A DNA stretch of 64,000 bases from Pseudomonas sp. 7P_10.2_Bac1 (GTDB taxonomy: Bacteria; Pseudomonadota; Gammaproteobacteria; Pseudomonadales; Pseudomonadaceae): positions 186,001-250,000 of the forward strand of contig NZ_JANLNV010000059.1 of NCBI RefSeq assembly GCF_025465935.1. Direction: 5' to 3'. The position numbers were made by a program, and so were the translations under genes. The notes under the pieces are model-generated. The model was not told the origin of the DNA. It was given only the letters and a program-made list of their open reading frames with translations, and did not search any database. Shown here piece after piece: positions 17,166-25,783 of this stretch. Position 1 is the first letter of the stretch, and each line of letters begins with the position of its first letter.

Positions 17166-17435
17166 TTAATCTGGCTTTAAACGCCACCCCAGGACATTGA
17201 GCAAATCACAACCGTCGCGCAGCAAGATCATTGCGGTGGTGGCCAACTGTTTGAGATCAATGGCGTCCGCGTCTTGAACGTCGCGACTGGAGAAGGTTTC
17301 CATGAGTTGGGTCACCGCCAGTACCCGGGCGGTAGCGTTGGCGTGCAACACATCCAGCGGGGCGTTGCGGTCGATCAGTAAGGCGGGGATGGTGCAGTCG
17401 ATGGCGGTCAGCGGGATGTACGGGGAATGTGTCAT
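17166..17435 (-). CDS. Small hypothetical protein
   Basis: An 89-residue protein starting MTHSPYIPLTAIDC at 17435. It is mildly acidic with no signal peptide or membrane segment; the C-terminal third is predicted helical (TTAMILLRDGCDLLNVLGWRL). It resembles in size and style the small DUF3077/DUF6124-type proteins frequent in Pseudomonas, but I do not recognise the family firmly. A six-codon upstream ORF (17449-17432) stops on its start codon. The frame is open upstream to 17810, but that extension looks unlike protein. Confidence 0.55.
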   Translation of the reverse strand: MTHSPYIPLTAIDCTIPALLIDRNAPLDVLHANATARVLAVTQLMETFSSRDVQDADAIDLKQLATTAMILLRDGCDLLNVLGWRLKPD

Positions 17436-17760
17436 AGGGTAAATCTCATTAAGGTCGGATTTTAGCCATCCATTTCGTCGCCAAACAAAATAGGTGGCCG
17501 CTGTACGCAGGTTGGCGAACCGGTCGACCTTAATCCCGGCAGATCCGAAGATCTCCCACGTACAGTTGCCATAAAGTACGACGTGCAAAATACACGCTCG
17601 GCCATAGATAGCAATTACACATTTCATTAAGGAAGTTCCAGGTCGCCAAACCCAGTCGCCTTTTGGGCGAGCGCCGACTATAGGCGCCGCCCACTCCCCC
17701 AGCAATTGGCAACGCTGTGCGAAACCTCCCGCAATTATGTGGGCATCCCTTGGACGTTTT
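17436..17760 (-). promoter_or_regulatory. Duplicated leader element upstream of the small hypothetical gene; no gene seen
   Basis: This 325-bp gap carries two minus-strand copies of a leader with GTTTGGCGAC followed by CCTTAATGA, one ending near 17446 and one at 17624-17637. The second (AACTTCCTTAATGA) is identical to a 14-bp stretch upstream of another small gene at 50966-50979. The spacing suggests a former small gene was lost between the copies. No convincing coding sequence remains. Confidence 0.4.
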
Positions 17761-18666
17761 TCACCCCATCTCAGTCGTGCGCAACAACGCCACCTTGAGG
17801 CTCTCGGCAAACACGCTGGCCATGGCGGACAGGCCCTTCTCTTTGCCGACCAGCGTGAGGCGCTGGGGTTTTTGGGCGAATTCTTGCACCGGCACGTACA
17901 CGAGGCGCTTTTGCTGGCGCTCGGAGTCGATGTCGAACAAGGTCAGAAAGGTGATGAAGTTGCCAGACATGGCCAGGCTGCGCATGGTCTCGATGGCATT
18001 GGTTTCCACGCAGGTGCTCAACGTGGGTGGGGCCTTGGCCAGGACGCGGTCCAGGTAAGGGCGAATGGCCGTAGTGCCATCCGCCAGGATCAACGGGTAG
18101 TCCATGCATTCGGCGAGCCGTAAGGTCGAGCGCTCGGCCAGGGGGTGATCCGGCGCCATCACCGCGCCCAGCCGCGCGATGGAATGGCTCAGGTGGATCA
18201 GCCCGGGCTGGGTCGCAAAGTCAAACCCCACACCCAGGTCCGCCGCCCCGGACGCCACCGCCTCCAGAATCTCCTCGCCAGTGGTCATCATTTGCAGCTT
18301 GATGGTCACGCGGGGGTTTTTCTTCAAGAACAATGCCACCGCCGCCGGGATCAGACTCGCCGCCAGCCCGCTCATGAAGCACAGGGTCACCTCCCCTCGC
18401 CTCAACCCCTTCAGGCTGTCGATCAAGGCCTGGGTGCGGGCCATGTCTTTCAAGGTGTCACGGATATGGCGAATGAGCACTTCACCGGCCGCCGTCAGCA
18501 CCAGGGTACGGGCCGTGCGGTTGAAAATCGGCGTGCCCAGGTCGTCTTCCAGCGCAATGATCTGCCGGCTGATGGCCGAGGCAGAGACGTGCAGCCGCTC
18601 GGCGGCCTGGCGAATGGAACCGGTGCGCACCACCTCGTCGAGGTAGTTGAGGATGCGGCTGTGCAT
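17761..18666 (-). CDS. LysR-family regulator divergent from operon B
   Basis: A 301-residue LysR-type regulator. The winged helix-turn-helix spans about residues 1-60 (SIRQAAERLHVSASAISRQI, then ALEDDLGTPIFNR) and the effector domain follows from about 90. It is transcribed away from the cupin gene, the classical arrangement for a regulator of the divergent operon. An inverted repeat at 18701-18714 in the 140-bp shared promoter region is a candidate binding site. The inducer is presumably a pathway intermediate. Confidence 0.9.
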   Translation of the reverse strand: MHSRILNYLDEVVRTGSIRQAAERLHVSASAISRQIIALEDDLGTPIFNRTARTLVLTAAGEVLIRHIRDTLKDMARTQALIDSLKGLRRGEVTLCFMSGLAASLIPAAVALFLKKNPRVTIKLQMMTTGEEILEAVASGAADLGVGFDFATQPGLIHLSHSIARLGAVMAPDHPLAERSTLRLAECMDYPLILADGTTAIRPYLDRVLAKAPPTLSTCVETNAIETMRSLAMSGNFITFLTLFDIDSERQQKRLVYVPVQEFAQKPQRLTLVGKEKGLSAMASVFAESLKVALLRTTEMG

Positions 18667-18700
18667 GGGCGTTCTCGTGTCAACCTAAAGGCAACACCCT

Positions 18701-18714
18701 ATCAAGATTTTGAT
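18701..18714. promoter_or_regulatory. Candidate LysR operator
   Basis: ATCAA-N4-TTGAT, a perfect inverted repeat, lies 35 bp upstream of the LysR start and 93 bp upstream of the cupin gene start. Position and symmetry fit a LysR-type recognition site, though the spacing is not the exact T-N11-A form. Confidence 0.4.
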
Positions 18715-18806
18715 GCTTTTAATGCAGCTTTTTCGCGTCCATCATCGGGTTGTCATCGCCAGCCGCTACGTGCGAATCCAGGCTGCAATCAGCAGAAGGA
18801 ACCATC

Positions 18807-19235
18807 ATGAACAGTTTCTCGTTTCAGCCGGCGCACGCCGCTGAGGTTTTCCAGATCAGCCCTTCGGATACCAACTACTTCGCGGTGCTGTTCGACCCGG
18901 CGAAAGATCAGGTCGAGTCAATTTACGTGGTCGAGATTTTCAACGTCGGCGGGGCCACGCCACCGAACGCCCACACCGTCGCCCACGAATTTTTCTTTGT
19001 GCTGTCGGGTGAAGGCGTGGCCGTTTCCAATGGTGAGCAATTGCCGATCCGCAAGGGTGACAGCCTGTTGCTGCGCCCGGGCAGCGAGCACGTGATTCGC
19101 AATACAGGCACCAGCAAGCTCTACACGCTCACGGTGATGACACCCAATGAAGGCTTCGCCGAGCTGATTCGCTCAGGCACCCGCTGTGAGCTGGACGCCG
19201 AAGACCTGCTGGTACTGCGCGGAGTCGGAGCATGA
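18807..19235 (+). CDS. Single-domain cupin protein
   Basis: A 142-residue cupin. Motif 1 is visible in PNAHTVAHEFFFVLSGEG (two His and one Glu as possible metal ligands) and motif 2 in GDSLLLRPGSEHVIRNTG. Cupins in ureide pathways can be aminohydrolases or lyases, but sequence alone does not show which reaction this one performs. The ATG at 18807 has an AGAAGGA site. Its stop overlaps the next start (ATGA), and it is the first gene of operon B. Confidence 0.82.
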   Translation: MNSFSFQPAHAAEVFQISPSDTNYFAVLFDPAKDQVESIYVVEIFNVGGATPPNAHTVAHEFFFVLSGEGVAVSNGEQLPIRKGDSLLLRPGSEHVIRNTGTSKLYTLTVMTPNEGFAELIRSGTRCELDAEDLLVLRGVGA

Positions 19236-20032
19236 CGCAACGAGTTTCAGCCACAACGCTGGTGCAACTGGGCGCGAGCCAGCCGGGCGCGTGGCATGTG
19301 AATGCCCAGGTAGTGGACATGGTGCGCAAGGGCGCTGCGCCGAGGCCCGTCAGCGTGACCGATAGCCAGCGGCAGATCCGCTTTGACCTCAATAAAACGG
19401 CGCTGCTGGTCATCGATATGCAAAACGATTTTTGCCACCCCGACGGCTGGCTGAGTTCCATTGGCGTCGACGTGACACCCGCACGCCGTCCGATCAAGCC
19501 GCTGCAGGCGCTGTTGCCCGTGATGCGCGGCCATCAGGTGCCGGTGCTGTGGGTCAATTGGGGCAATCGGCCCGATCGTCTCAATCTGCCGCCTGCGGTG
19601 CTGCATGTGTACAACCCCGATGGCCGCGGCGTGGGCCTGGGCGATCCGTTGCCAGGGTCTGGCGCCCCGGTGTTGCAGGCCGGAAGCTGGGCGGCGCAAG
19701 TGGTGGATGAACTGCCGATCGAAGCGGGCGATATTCGGGTCAACAAGTTCAGGATGTCAGGGTTCAAGGACACGGATCTGGACAGCATCCTGCGCAATTT
19801 GAATGTCACGACCCTGCTGTTTGCCGGGGTCAATATGGATCAGTGCGTGCTGTACACCCTTCAAGATGCCAACTCGGCAGGCTACGACTGCATCATGCTC
19901 GAAGACTGTTGCGCCACCACTTCGCCTGCCTACTGCCAGGCCGCGGCGGTGTACAACACGCGGCAATGCTTCGGGTTTGTCGCGCAGTCGACCGAGTTGC
20001 TCACAGGTCTTAGTGATTCGAGGTTTGAATGA
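19232..20032 (+). CDS. Isochorismatase-family cysteine amidohydrolase
   Basis: A 266-residue cysteine hydrolase. The triad of the family is present: D62 in LLVIDMQNDF, K172 in VNKFRMSGF and C205 in GVNMDQCVLYT. An N-terminal extension of about 50 residues precedes the domain, as in ureidoacrylate hydrolase RutB and related enzymes. Relatives hydrolyse N-carbamoyl compounds (ureidoacrylate, biuret, carbamoylsarcosine), releasing ammonia and carbon dioxide. The exact substrate is unknown. It is translationally coupled both to the cupin upstream and to the HpxZ-like gene downstream. Confidence 0.87.
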   Translation: MTQRVSATTLVQLGASQPGAWHVNAQVVDMVRKGAAPRPVSVTDSQRQIRFDLNKTALLVIDMQNDFCHPDGWLSSIGVDVTPARRPIKPLQALLPVMRGHQVPVLWVNWGNRPDRLNLPPAVLHVYNPDGRGVGLGDPLPGSGAPVLQAGSWAAQVVDELPIEAGDIRVNKFRMSGFKDTDLDSILRNLNVTTLLFAGVNMDQCVLYTLQDANSAGYDCIMLEDCCATTSPAYCQAAAVYNTRQCFGFVAQSTELLTGLSDSRFE

Positions 20033-20439
20033 TGGAAAAACTGACTATCGGCACTTTTGTGGTCGATGAGCCGCAGGTGCTCAGCGAGGTCACCGCCCAG
20101 TGTGATCGATATGAAACCGCCTTAATGGATAACGACCTGGACACCCTCGACGGCTTGTTTTGCGATTCGCCAGTCACGCTGCGTTATGGCGTGGGCGAGA
20201 ACCTGTATGGCATCGAAGCCATTCGCGGGTTTCGCAAAGGCCGCAGCGGCGGTTCACCCAAGCGCGTGGTAACCCGCCGCGAGATCACCTGCTTTGGTGA
20301 TTCGGTTGCCCTGTGCAACCTGGAGTTCAAACGCGAAAACGCAGCCGTGGTGGGTCGGCAAAGCCAAACCTGGCTGCGCACAGACGCCGGCTGGCGAATT
20401 GTGTCAGCCCACGTCTCGCTGATGGCAGCCACGTCATAA
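20029..20439 (+). CDS. HpxZ/AtzH-like protein (DUF3225, NTF2-like fold)
   Basis: A 136-residue protein that matches the HpxZ/AtzH family along its length, with RYETALMDNDLDTLDGLF, RYGVGENLYGIEAIRGFR, RQSQTWLRT and AHVSLMA. HpxZ is encoded with oxalurate amidohydrolase genes and AtzH with cyanuric acid genes; its fold is NTF2-like and its exact role is unsettled. Two adjacent ATGs (20029 and 20032) are possible starts; the first overlaps the previous stop. Its presence ties operon B to oxalurate- or carboxybiuret-type amide breakdown. Confidence 0.9.
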   Translation: MMEKLTIGTFVVDEPQVLSEVTAQCDRYETALMDNDLDTLDGLFCDSPVTLRYGVGENLYGIEAIRGFRKGRSGGSPKRVVTRREITCFGDSVALCNLEFKRENAAVVGRQSQTWLRTDAGWRIVSAHVSLMAATS

Positions 20440-20459
20440 CCCTTGAAGGAGTTAAACCC

Positions 20460-21278
20460 ATGAAGTTGAAATCGCATTGGTGGTGGGATCTGACGGCGCT
20501 GGATTTCGCCCAACTGGAGATGCAAAACATCGTGGCCGTGCTGCCGGTGGGCGCCGTGGAACAACATGGCCCGCACCTGCCAGTCAAAGTGGACACGGCT
20601 ATCAGCGACGGCATTATCAAAGAGGCCGTGAGCCATATGGCTGACGACTTTCCGGTGCTGGTGCTGCCCACTCTGTCGATCGGCAAGTCCGACGAACATA
20701 TCGACTACCCCGGCACGTTGACGATTTCTGCCCAGACCCTGGCGCAGCTCTGGTTTGAAGTGGCGCAAAGCGTTCATCGGGCGGGTGTGCGCAAGATCGT
20801 GTTCGTCAACGCCCACGGCGGTCAGCCGCAAATCATGGAGGTCGTGTGCCGCCGCCTGCGGATCGAACTGGGGATGTTGGCGGTCGGTTGCGCCTGGTAT
20901 TCGGTGACCGAGATGGCTGACTTGTTCAACGCCCATGAACTCAAGCACGGCATCCATGCCGGCGAGGTCGAAACCAGCATCATGCTGTACCTGCACGGTG
21001 ACCGGGTGGACATGGCCCACGCCAAAAACTGGGAGTCGCTGTCAGTGGGGCTTGAGAAAAAAGCCGGCATGCTCACCCCTGAAGGCGCGGTCAGTTTCGG
21101 CTGGCAGGCACAAGACCTTCACCCATCTGGCGCCTGTGGCAATGCGGCGGCAGCGGATGTTGCACGCGGGGAAGTACTGGTTAAACGAGCATCAAGCAGT
21201 ATTTTGAAGTTGCTCGAAGAAGTGGCGGAGTTCTCCATGGATCATTTTGCCAATACACCGAACTCTTGCGCCGACTGA
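20460..21278 (+). CDS. Creatininase-family metal hydrolase
   Basis: A 272-residue enzyme of the creatininase/FAPy-deformylase fold. Ligand positions E34 and H36 (AVEQHGPHLP), D45 (VDTA) and H119 (NAHGG) line up with those of P. putida creatininase, as does HAGEVETS (166-173). The creatininase motif NGHYE reads NAHGG here, so the Glu122 ligand is absent and creatinine is an unlikely substrate. It should hydrolyse a cyclic or linear amide. The start at 20460 has an AAGGAG site. The porin gene follows after 180 bp that contain its promoter region. Confidence 0.85.
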   Translation: MKLKSHWWWDLTALDFAQLEMQNIVAVLPVGAVEQHGPHLPVKVDTAISDGIIKEAVSHMADDFPVLVLPTLSIGKSDEHIDYPGTLTISAQTLAQLWFEVAQSVHRAGVRKIVFVNAHGGQPQIMEVVCRRLRIELGMLAVGCAWYSVTEMADLFNAHELKHGIHAGEVETSIMLYLHGDRVDMAHAKNWESLSVGLEKKAGMLTPEGAVSFGWQAQDLHPSGACGNAAAADVARGEVLVKRASSSILKLLEEVAEFSMDHFANTPNSCAD

Positions 21279-21458
21279 TCCACCGCACACTTAAATAACA
21301 ATAACGACACAGTCTAAAACTGGACGCCGAGTACGCCCGTAGTCGGCTGAACGAACCCCGTGTTCATTCAATCTTTGAGTGTTAAACGCAAAAACTGCCC
21401 ATTAAGACGCTGGCTTGAGCAGCCCGCGTGAACTTATTTAATTATTCGGAGCACTCTA

Positions 21459-22727
21459 ATGGCGCCTCGCAGTTTTTCGGCTATCACTCACGTTATTGGT
21501 TTAGGCGGTTTTATCCTGTTTAGCGCGATGAGTACCGCAGCAATGGCCGATGCAACGGGCACTCCCGCCGAGGCGGATGACCTGGCAGACATGTTGACCC
21601 AAGGCACGGTGTCCGGTGCATTGCGCATGCGTTATTACACCGACACCAACGCTTATTTCGTCAAACATTTGAACCAGGACACCGTGGGCTATGGCGGTTT
21701 TATCAAGTATGAAACGGCCGCCCTCAATGGTTTTAAATTGGGTGCAAGTTTGATTGGCCAAACCACTATTAATCGCCCCGATGATAAAGCCAGCACGTTC
21801 CCGGACATTGGCACTGATGTTGCCAACGTCGGTGAAGCGTATATCAGTTGGGAACATGATGACTTCAAGATAACCGCCGGTAACCAGCGCGTTGACCTGC
21901 CTTTTATCAGCGATTACGACTGGCGTAACGTGCCGATCCTGTTTCAAGGCCTGAACGTGCACTACGGTGATAAAGACAACTTCTTGTCGCTGGCGCGTTT
22001 TTACCGCTGGAAGGGCTGGGGCGACGACCGCTTCTCGAAAAACAACGCCTACTCCACCACCGAAGAAACCGCTGGGGTGGCGGTGATCGGCGGGGGCCGT
22101 GCCGTGACCCTGGGCGACGTGAAGTACAGCGGCCAGTTATGGCACGAGCACTATTACGACTACACCAACCTCAACTACGGTGAGGCACACGTCGCCAAGG
22201 TCACGGGGGATTTTCGCCCTAACGCCGGGATTCAATACATGCGCGGCACGGGTGATGGCCGCGACCTGGCTGGCAAAGTCGACAGCACCACCTTCGGCGC
22301 GCAAGCAGGCTTTGACTACAAAGCCACTAAAGTTGCCTTGGGCTATGACCATATCCAGGCCGCGCCCAATGCGTACAACAATGGCAGCCTGGTCACACCT
22401 TATGCGCACAACACAGCCGGTGGCCCTTACTTTGCCGCGCCGTTTTTCACCAGCCCGCAAGATCTGGGCTCAGGCAATGCCTACTCGCTGGACGTGAGCA
22501 CCAGCGCCACGCAAAACCTGTATGTGGGCACGCGCTACTCGTACATGGACCTGACGGCCACCGCCGGGGACAGCAGCCTTAACCAGTCCGAGTACTTGCT
22601 GTATGGCATCTACTCCTTTGGCGGCTCACTCAAGGGCCTGAGTGTTACCGATTGGGTGGGGGTGCAAACCTCTCCGAAAAAAAGCGACTTCTTCCAGAAT
22701 CGTCTGGAGCTTAACTACGCCTTCTAA
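21459..22727 (+). CDS. OprD-family outer-membrane porin
   Basis: A 422-residue protein with a signal peptide (cleavage near AMA-DATG, residue 30), alternating beta-strand pattern and a C-terminal Phe (NRLELNYAF) as required for outer-membrane insertion. GALRMRYYTD near the mature N-terminus and the internal repeats of aromatic strands fit the OprD/OpdX substrate-specific porins, which admit small carboxylates and amino acids. It probably lets the pathway substrate into the periplasm for the ABC or MFS importer. Confidence 0.87.
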   Translation: MAPRSFSAITHVIGLGGFILFSAMSTAAMADATGTPAEADDLADMLTQGTVSGALRMRYYTDTNAYFVKHLNQDTVGYGGFIKYETAALNGFKLGASLIGQTTINRPDDKASTFPDIGTDVANVGEAYISWEHDDFKITAGNQRVDLPFISDYDWRNVPILFQGLNVHYGDKDNFLSLARFYRWKGWGDDRFSKNNAYSTTEETAGVAVIGGGRAVTLGDVKYSGQLWHEHYYDYTNLNYGEAHVAKVTGDFRPNAGIQYMRGTGDGRDLAGKVDSTTFGAQAGFDYKATKVALGYDHIQAAPNAYNNGSLVTPYAHNTAGGPYFAAPFFTSPQDLGSGNAYSLDVSTSATQNLYVGTRYSYMDLTATAGDSSLNQSEYLLYGIYSFGGSLKGLSVTDWVGVQTSPKKSDFFQNRLELNYAF

Positions 22728-22795
22728 GCCTGCCTGACGCCCCCCGGTCATTGGGCCGGGCACGGCCTGCACAGGTTTTGTACGGGAGAAACACG

Positions 22796-24397
22796 ATGCT
22801 TAATTCGGTCCGAGGGCGGCGCGGTATCGCAGTAGCCCCTCATGCCCTGGCGTCGCAGTCGGCCCTGGCGGTTTTGCGCGAAGGCGGCCATGCCGTCGAA
22901 GCCATGGTCGCGGCGGCCGCCACGATTACTGTGGCCTATCCGCATATGAACGGGATCGGTGGCGACAGCTTTTGGCTGTTGTCCCTGGCCACCCCGAACG
23001 GCCCCAAGCTGATCGGCATTGAAGGCTGTGGCAAGGCGGCTGCGGGTGTCAGCACCCTCGATTATCAGGGGCGTTCCAGCATCCCGTTTCGGGGGCCAGA
23101 GGCGGCGCTGACCATGGCCGGTACGGTCAGTGCCTGGGAGCGCAGCCTGGACGTGGCCGCACGCGAGATCGGTTCACGCATGCCGTTGCCGCGCCTGCTG
23201 GAAGACGCCATTTTCTATGCCCGCCACGGCGTACCGGTGACCGCCAGCCAGCAGCGCAGCACCTTGGCCAAGTGCGGCGAGTTGCATGATGTGCCGGGGT
23301 TTGCCGAGACCTTCCTGCAGGCCGGCCAGGTGCCCGCTGTCGGTAGCCTGTTCAAGCAACCTCGGCTGGCCGCGACCTTCGAGCAACTGGCGCACGCCGG
23401 GCTGGCCGATTTTTATCGGGGCGACCTGGCACAGCAGATGGCCCACGCGCTTCAGGCCGTGGGCAGCCCGCTGCGCTGGGCAGACTTCCAGCATCACGAA
23501 GCCATTGAATGTCGCCCGCTGATGCTTGAGCACAGCCTGGGCCGCGTCTATAACATGCCGCCTCCGACCCAGGGGCTGGTCTCGCTGTTGATTCTGGGGC
23601 TGATGGACCGTGTGCCGGGCAGCCGCTCAGATCCGCTCGGCCCTGACTTTGTGCATGCCGCTGTCGAGGCGACCAAACAAGCGTTCAAAGTGCGCGACGC
23701 TCACATCACGGACCCTTTGCACATGCAAGTCGACCCCGCGAGCTTTTTGCAGCGCCAGGTACTGGACGAGCTGGCGCAGCACATCGACCCCGATCACGCC
23801 GCGAGGTGGGGCGCAGGCAAAGGCCCGGCCGACACGGTATGGATGGGCGTAATTGATCAGCACGGCAATGCCGTATCAATGATCCAGAGCATTTATCACG
23901 AGTTCGGCTCGGGCATTGTGCTACCGGGCAGCGGCGTCAATTGGCAGAACCGGGGGGCGTCGTTTTCCCTCGATCCGGGCCACATCAACTGCCTCAAGCC
24001 GGGCAAAAAACCCTTCCACACCCTCAACCCCGCCTTGGCCCATCTCAACGATGGCCGCGTGATGGTGTACGGCAGCATGGGGGGCGACGGGCAACCGCAA
24101 AACCAGTGCGCCGTGTTTACCCGGGCCGTGGTGCATGGGCTAAACCCGCAGGCGGCCGTCAGTGCGCCGCGCTGGTTGCTGGGGCGCACGTGGGGGCAGT
24201 CATCGGACACCCTCAAGCTGGAAAATCGCTTTGCACCAGACACCGTGCAGCGGCTGCGCGAGCTGGGCCACGACATCGAACTGCTCGATGACTATGACGA
24301 AACCTGTGGCCATGCCGGGTGCGCGTTCAAAAATGCGGATGGCAGTGTCGAAGGCGGTTCAGACCCTAGATCCGATGGAGCAGTAGCCGCCTATTAA
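22796..24397 (+). CDS. HpxW-like Ntn hydrolase (gamma-glutamyltransferase family)
   Basis: A 533-residue, self-processing Ntn hydrolase. The predicted nucleophile is T347 in GPADTVWMGVIDQHGNAVSM, after which the small subunit begins; IYHEFGSGIVLPGSGVNW follows as in the oxamate amidohydrolase HpxW branch. There is no signal peptide, so it acts in the cytosol, unlike periplasmic Ggt. HpxW converts oxamate to oxalate and ammonia. Occurrence in the same operon as an HpxZ homologue supports this reading. The ATG at 22796 has a GGGAGAA site. Confidence 0.82.
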   Translation: MLNSVRGRRGIAVAPHALASQSALAVLREGGHAVEAMVAAAATITVAYPHMNGIGGDSFWLLSLATPNGPKLIGIEGCGKAAAGVSTLDYQGRSSIPFRGPEAALTMAGTVSAWERSLDVAAREIGSRMPLPRLLEDAIFYARHGVPVTASQQRSTLAKCGELHDVPGFAETFLQAGQVPAVGSLFKQPRLAATFEQLAHAGLADFYRGDLAQQMAHALQAVGSPLRWADFQHHEAIECRPLMLEHSLGRVYNMPPPTQGLVSLLILGLMDRVPGSRSDPLGPDFVHAAVEATKQAFKVRDAHITDPLHMQVDPASFLQRQVLDELAQHIDPDHAARWGAGKGPADTVWMGVIDQHGNAVSMIQSIYHEFGSGIVLPGSGVNWQNRGASFSLDPGHINCLKPGKKPFHTLNPALAHLNDGRVMVYGSMGGDGQPQNQCAVFTRAVVHGLNPQAAVSAPRWLLGRTWGQSSDTLKLENRFAPDTVQRLRELGHDIELLDDYDETCGHAGCAFKNADGSVEGGSDPRSDGAVAAY

Positions 24398-24410
24398 GGC
24401 CCGCAATGCA

Positions 24411-24441
24411 CAGGGGGGCGACCGTAAACGGCCGCCCCCCT
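24411..24441. terminator. Bidirectional terminator between operon B and the MFS gene
   Basis: A CAGGGGGGCG-CCG stem pairs with CGG-CGCCCCCCTG around a TAAA loop, with a single mismatch. It lies between two convergent stop codons (24397 and 24461), so it can serve both strands. No long T-run follows. Confidence 0.7.
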
Positions 24442-24460
24442 GTGTCGTGCGTGCGAGTGA

Positions 24461-25783
24461 TCAGCTACGGGCTGGTATCGAGCCATTGACCGGCTGATTT
24501 TTTGGCGCTTTGCCACGATCGGAAATGAAGATCATGGTGATCAGGATGCCAAACAGCGCAAGCCCGGCCAGCAGGTACAGACCGCTTTCGTAAGTACCTG
24601 TCATTTCCTTGAGCGCGCCAATGATGCCAGGGCCAAAGAACCCACCCAGGTTGCCGACCGAGTTGATCAGGGCAATACCCGCCGCCGCACTGCTGCCACT
24701 CAGGTACAGCGCTGGCAGTGGCCAGAAAGGTCCTTTGGCGCCCATGATGCCAACCGTCGCCACACACATCGCGATGATGGCCATGTTACTGCCGGTCAGC
24801 CAACCCGCCGTGCCCAAGCCACCCGCGATAAACAACAGCGAAATGATGACGAAGGCCGTGCGCTTCTGGAAACGATCCGACAGGAAGCCGATGGTCACCA
24901 TGCCGATGCAGCCGACGACGTAAGGAATGGCGGTGATCCAGCCAATGTCCATACCGCTGAAGCCTTGCTGCTTGATGATCTGTGGCAAGAACATCGACAG
25001 GCCAATGTTGGCAGCCGTCGCGCAGAAGTAAATCATGCACAGGGCCAGGATCGACGGGTTGCAGAACACTTTCCACAGGGACGACTTTCCGTCCAGTGCG
25101 ACAGGGTGCGCCTTGGCATCTTTATCCAGCTCGCTCGTCAACCACTGACGCTCTTCATCCGTCAACCAGGACGCCTGTTTCGGCGAGTCCGGCAAGTATT
25201 TGAGCACCACACCGAACAGCAGAACGCCCGGGATACCTTCGATCAGGAACAGCCACTGCCAGCCCTTGAGGCCCATCCAGCCATCCAGTTGCAGCAGTGC
25301 GGTCGACACAGGCGCACCAATGGCCAGAGAGATCGGAATCGACAGCATGAAGATCGAGATGATCCGCGCGCGGTAACGCACCGGGAACCAGTAGGTGAGG
25401 TACAAAATCACCGCAGGGAAGAAGCCCGCTTCGGCCACACCCAGCAGGAAGCGCATGATCAGGAAGCTCTTAGGCCCCTGTACCAATGCCATGCAGGTGG
25501 CGATCAAGCCCCAGGTGAAGAGGATGCGAGCAATCCAGCGGCGTGCACCGACTTTCGCCATGAGCAGGTTGCTGGGCACTTCGAACAAGCAGTAACCGAT
25601 GAAGAACAAGCCCGCGCCCCAGCCATAAACGGCAGCGCTCAGGCCAATGTCGGCGTTCATCGTCAGCGCGGCAAAGCCCACGTTGACTCGATCCAGATAG
25701 GAAATGATGTACAAGCAGATCAGTAGCGGCAAGAGTCTCAGAAAGATCTTGCGGGTTACCTGCTTTTCAATTGCAGTGCTCAT
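24461..25783 (-). CDS. MFS transporter, anion:cation symporter family
   Basis: A 440-residue, 12-helix major facilitator with the N-terminal signature ISYLDRVNVGFAAL and the GVAEAGFFPAVILYLTYWFP segment typical of the phthalate/tartrate/glucarate (ACS) branch. The central cytoplasmic loop is at about 200-240. It imports an organic anion with protons. It is convergent with operon B and has its own promoter region shared with the second LysR gene, so it may transport the same compound or an end product. Confidence 0.9.
   Translation of the reverse strand: MSTAIEKQVTRKIFLRLLPLLICLYIISYLDRVNVGFAALTMNADIGLSAAVYGWGAGLFFIGYCLFEVPSNLLMAKVGARRWIARILFTWGLIATCMALVQGPKSFLIMRFLLGVAEAGFFPAVILYLTYWFPVRYRARIISIFMLSIPISLAIGAPVSTALLQLDGWMGLKGWQWLFLIEGIPGVLLFGVVLKYLPDSPKQASWLTDEERQWLTSELDKDAKAHPVALDGKSSLWKVFCNPSILALCMIYFCATAANIGLSMFLPQIIKQQGFSGMDIGWITAIPYVVGCIGMVTIGFLSDRFQKRTAFVIISLLFIAGGLGTAGWLTGSNMAIIAMCVATVGIMGAKGPFWPLPALYLSGSSAAAGIALINSVGNLGGFFGPGIIGALKEMTGTYESGLYLLAGLALFGILITMIFISDRGKAPKNQPVNGSIPARS

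Noticed and set aside
17166-17810. A 214-residue reading frame upstream of and including the small hypothetical gene
   Set aside because: The first 125 codons have odd composition (Trp/Cys/Arg clusters) and contain the duplicated leader; only the last 89 residues look like a protein.
8472-21278. Creatinine deaminase / N-carbamoylsarcosine pathway
   Set aside because: A CodA-like deaminase, an isochorismatase-fold hydrolase and a creatininase-family protein would fit, but no hydantoinase or sarcosine oxidase gene is present, and the creatininase motif is altered. HpxZ/HpxW homologues point elsewhere.
22796-24397. Periplasmic gamma-glutamyltransferase Ggt
   Set aside because: No signal peptide is present and the sequence around the nucleophile follows the HpxW branch; the operon context also fits HpxW.
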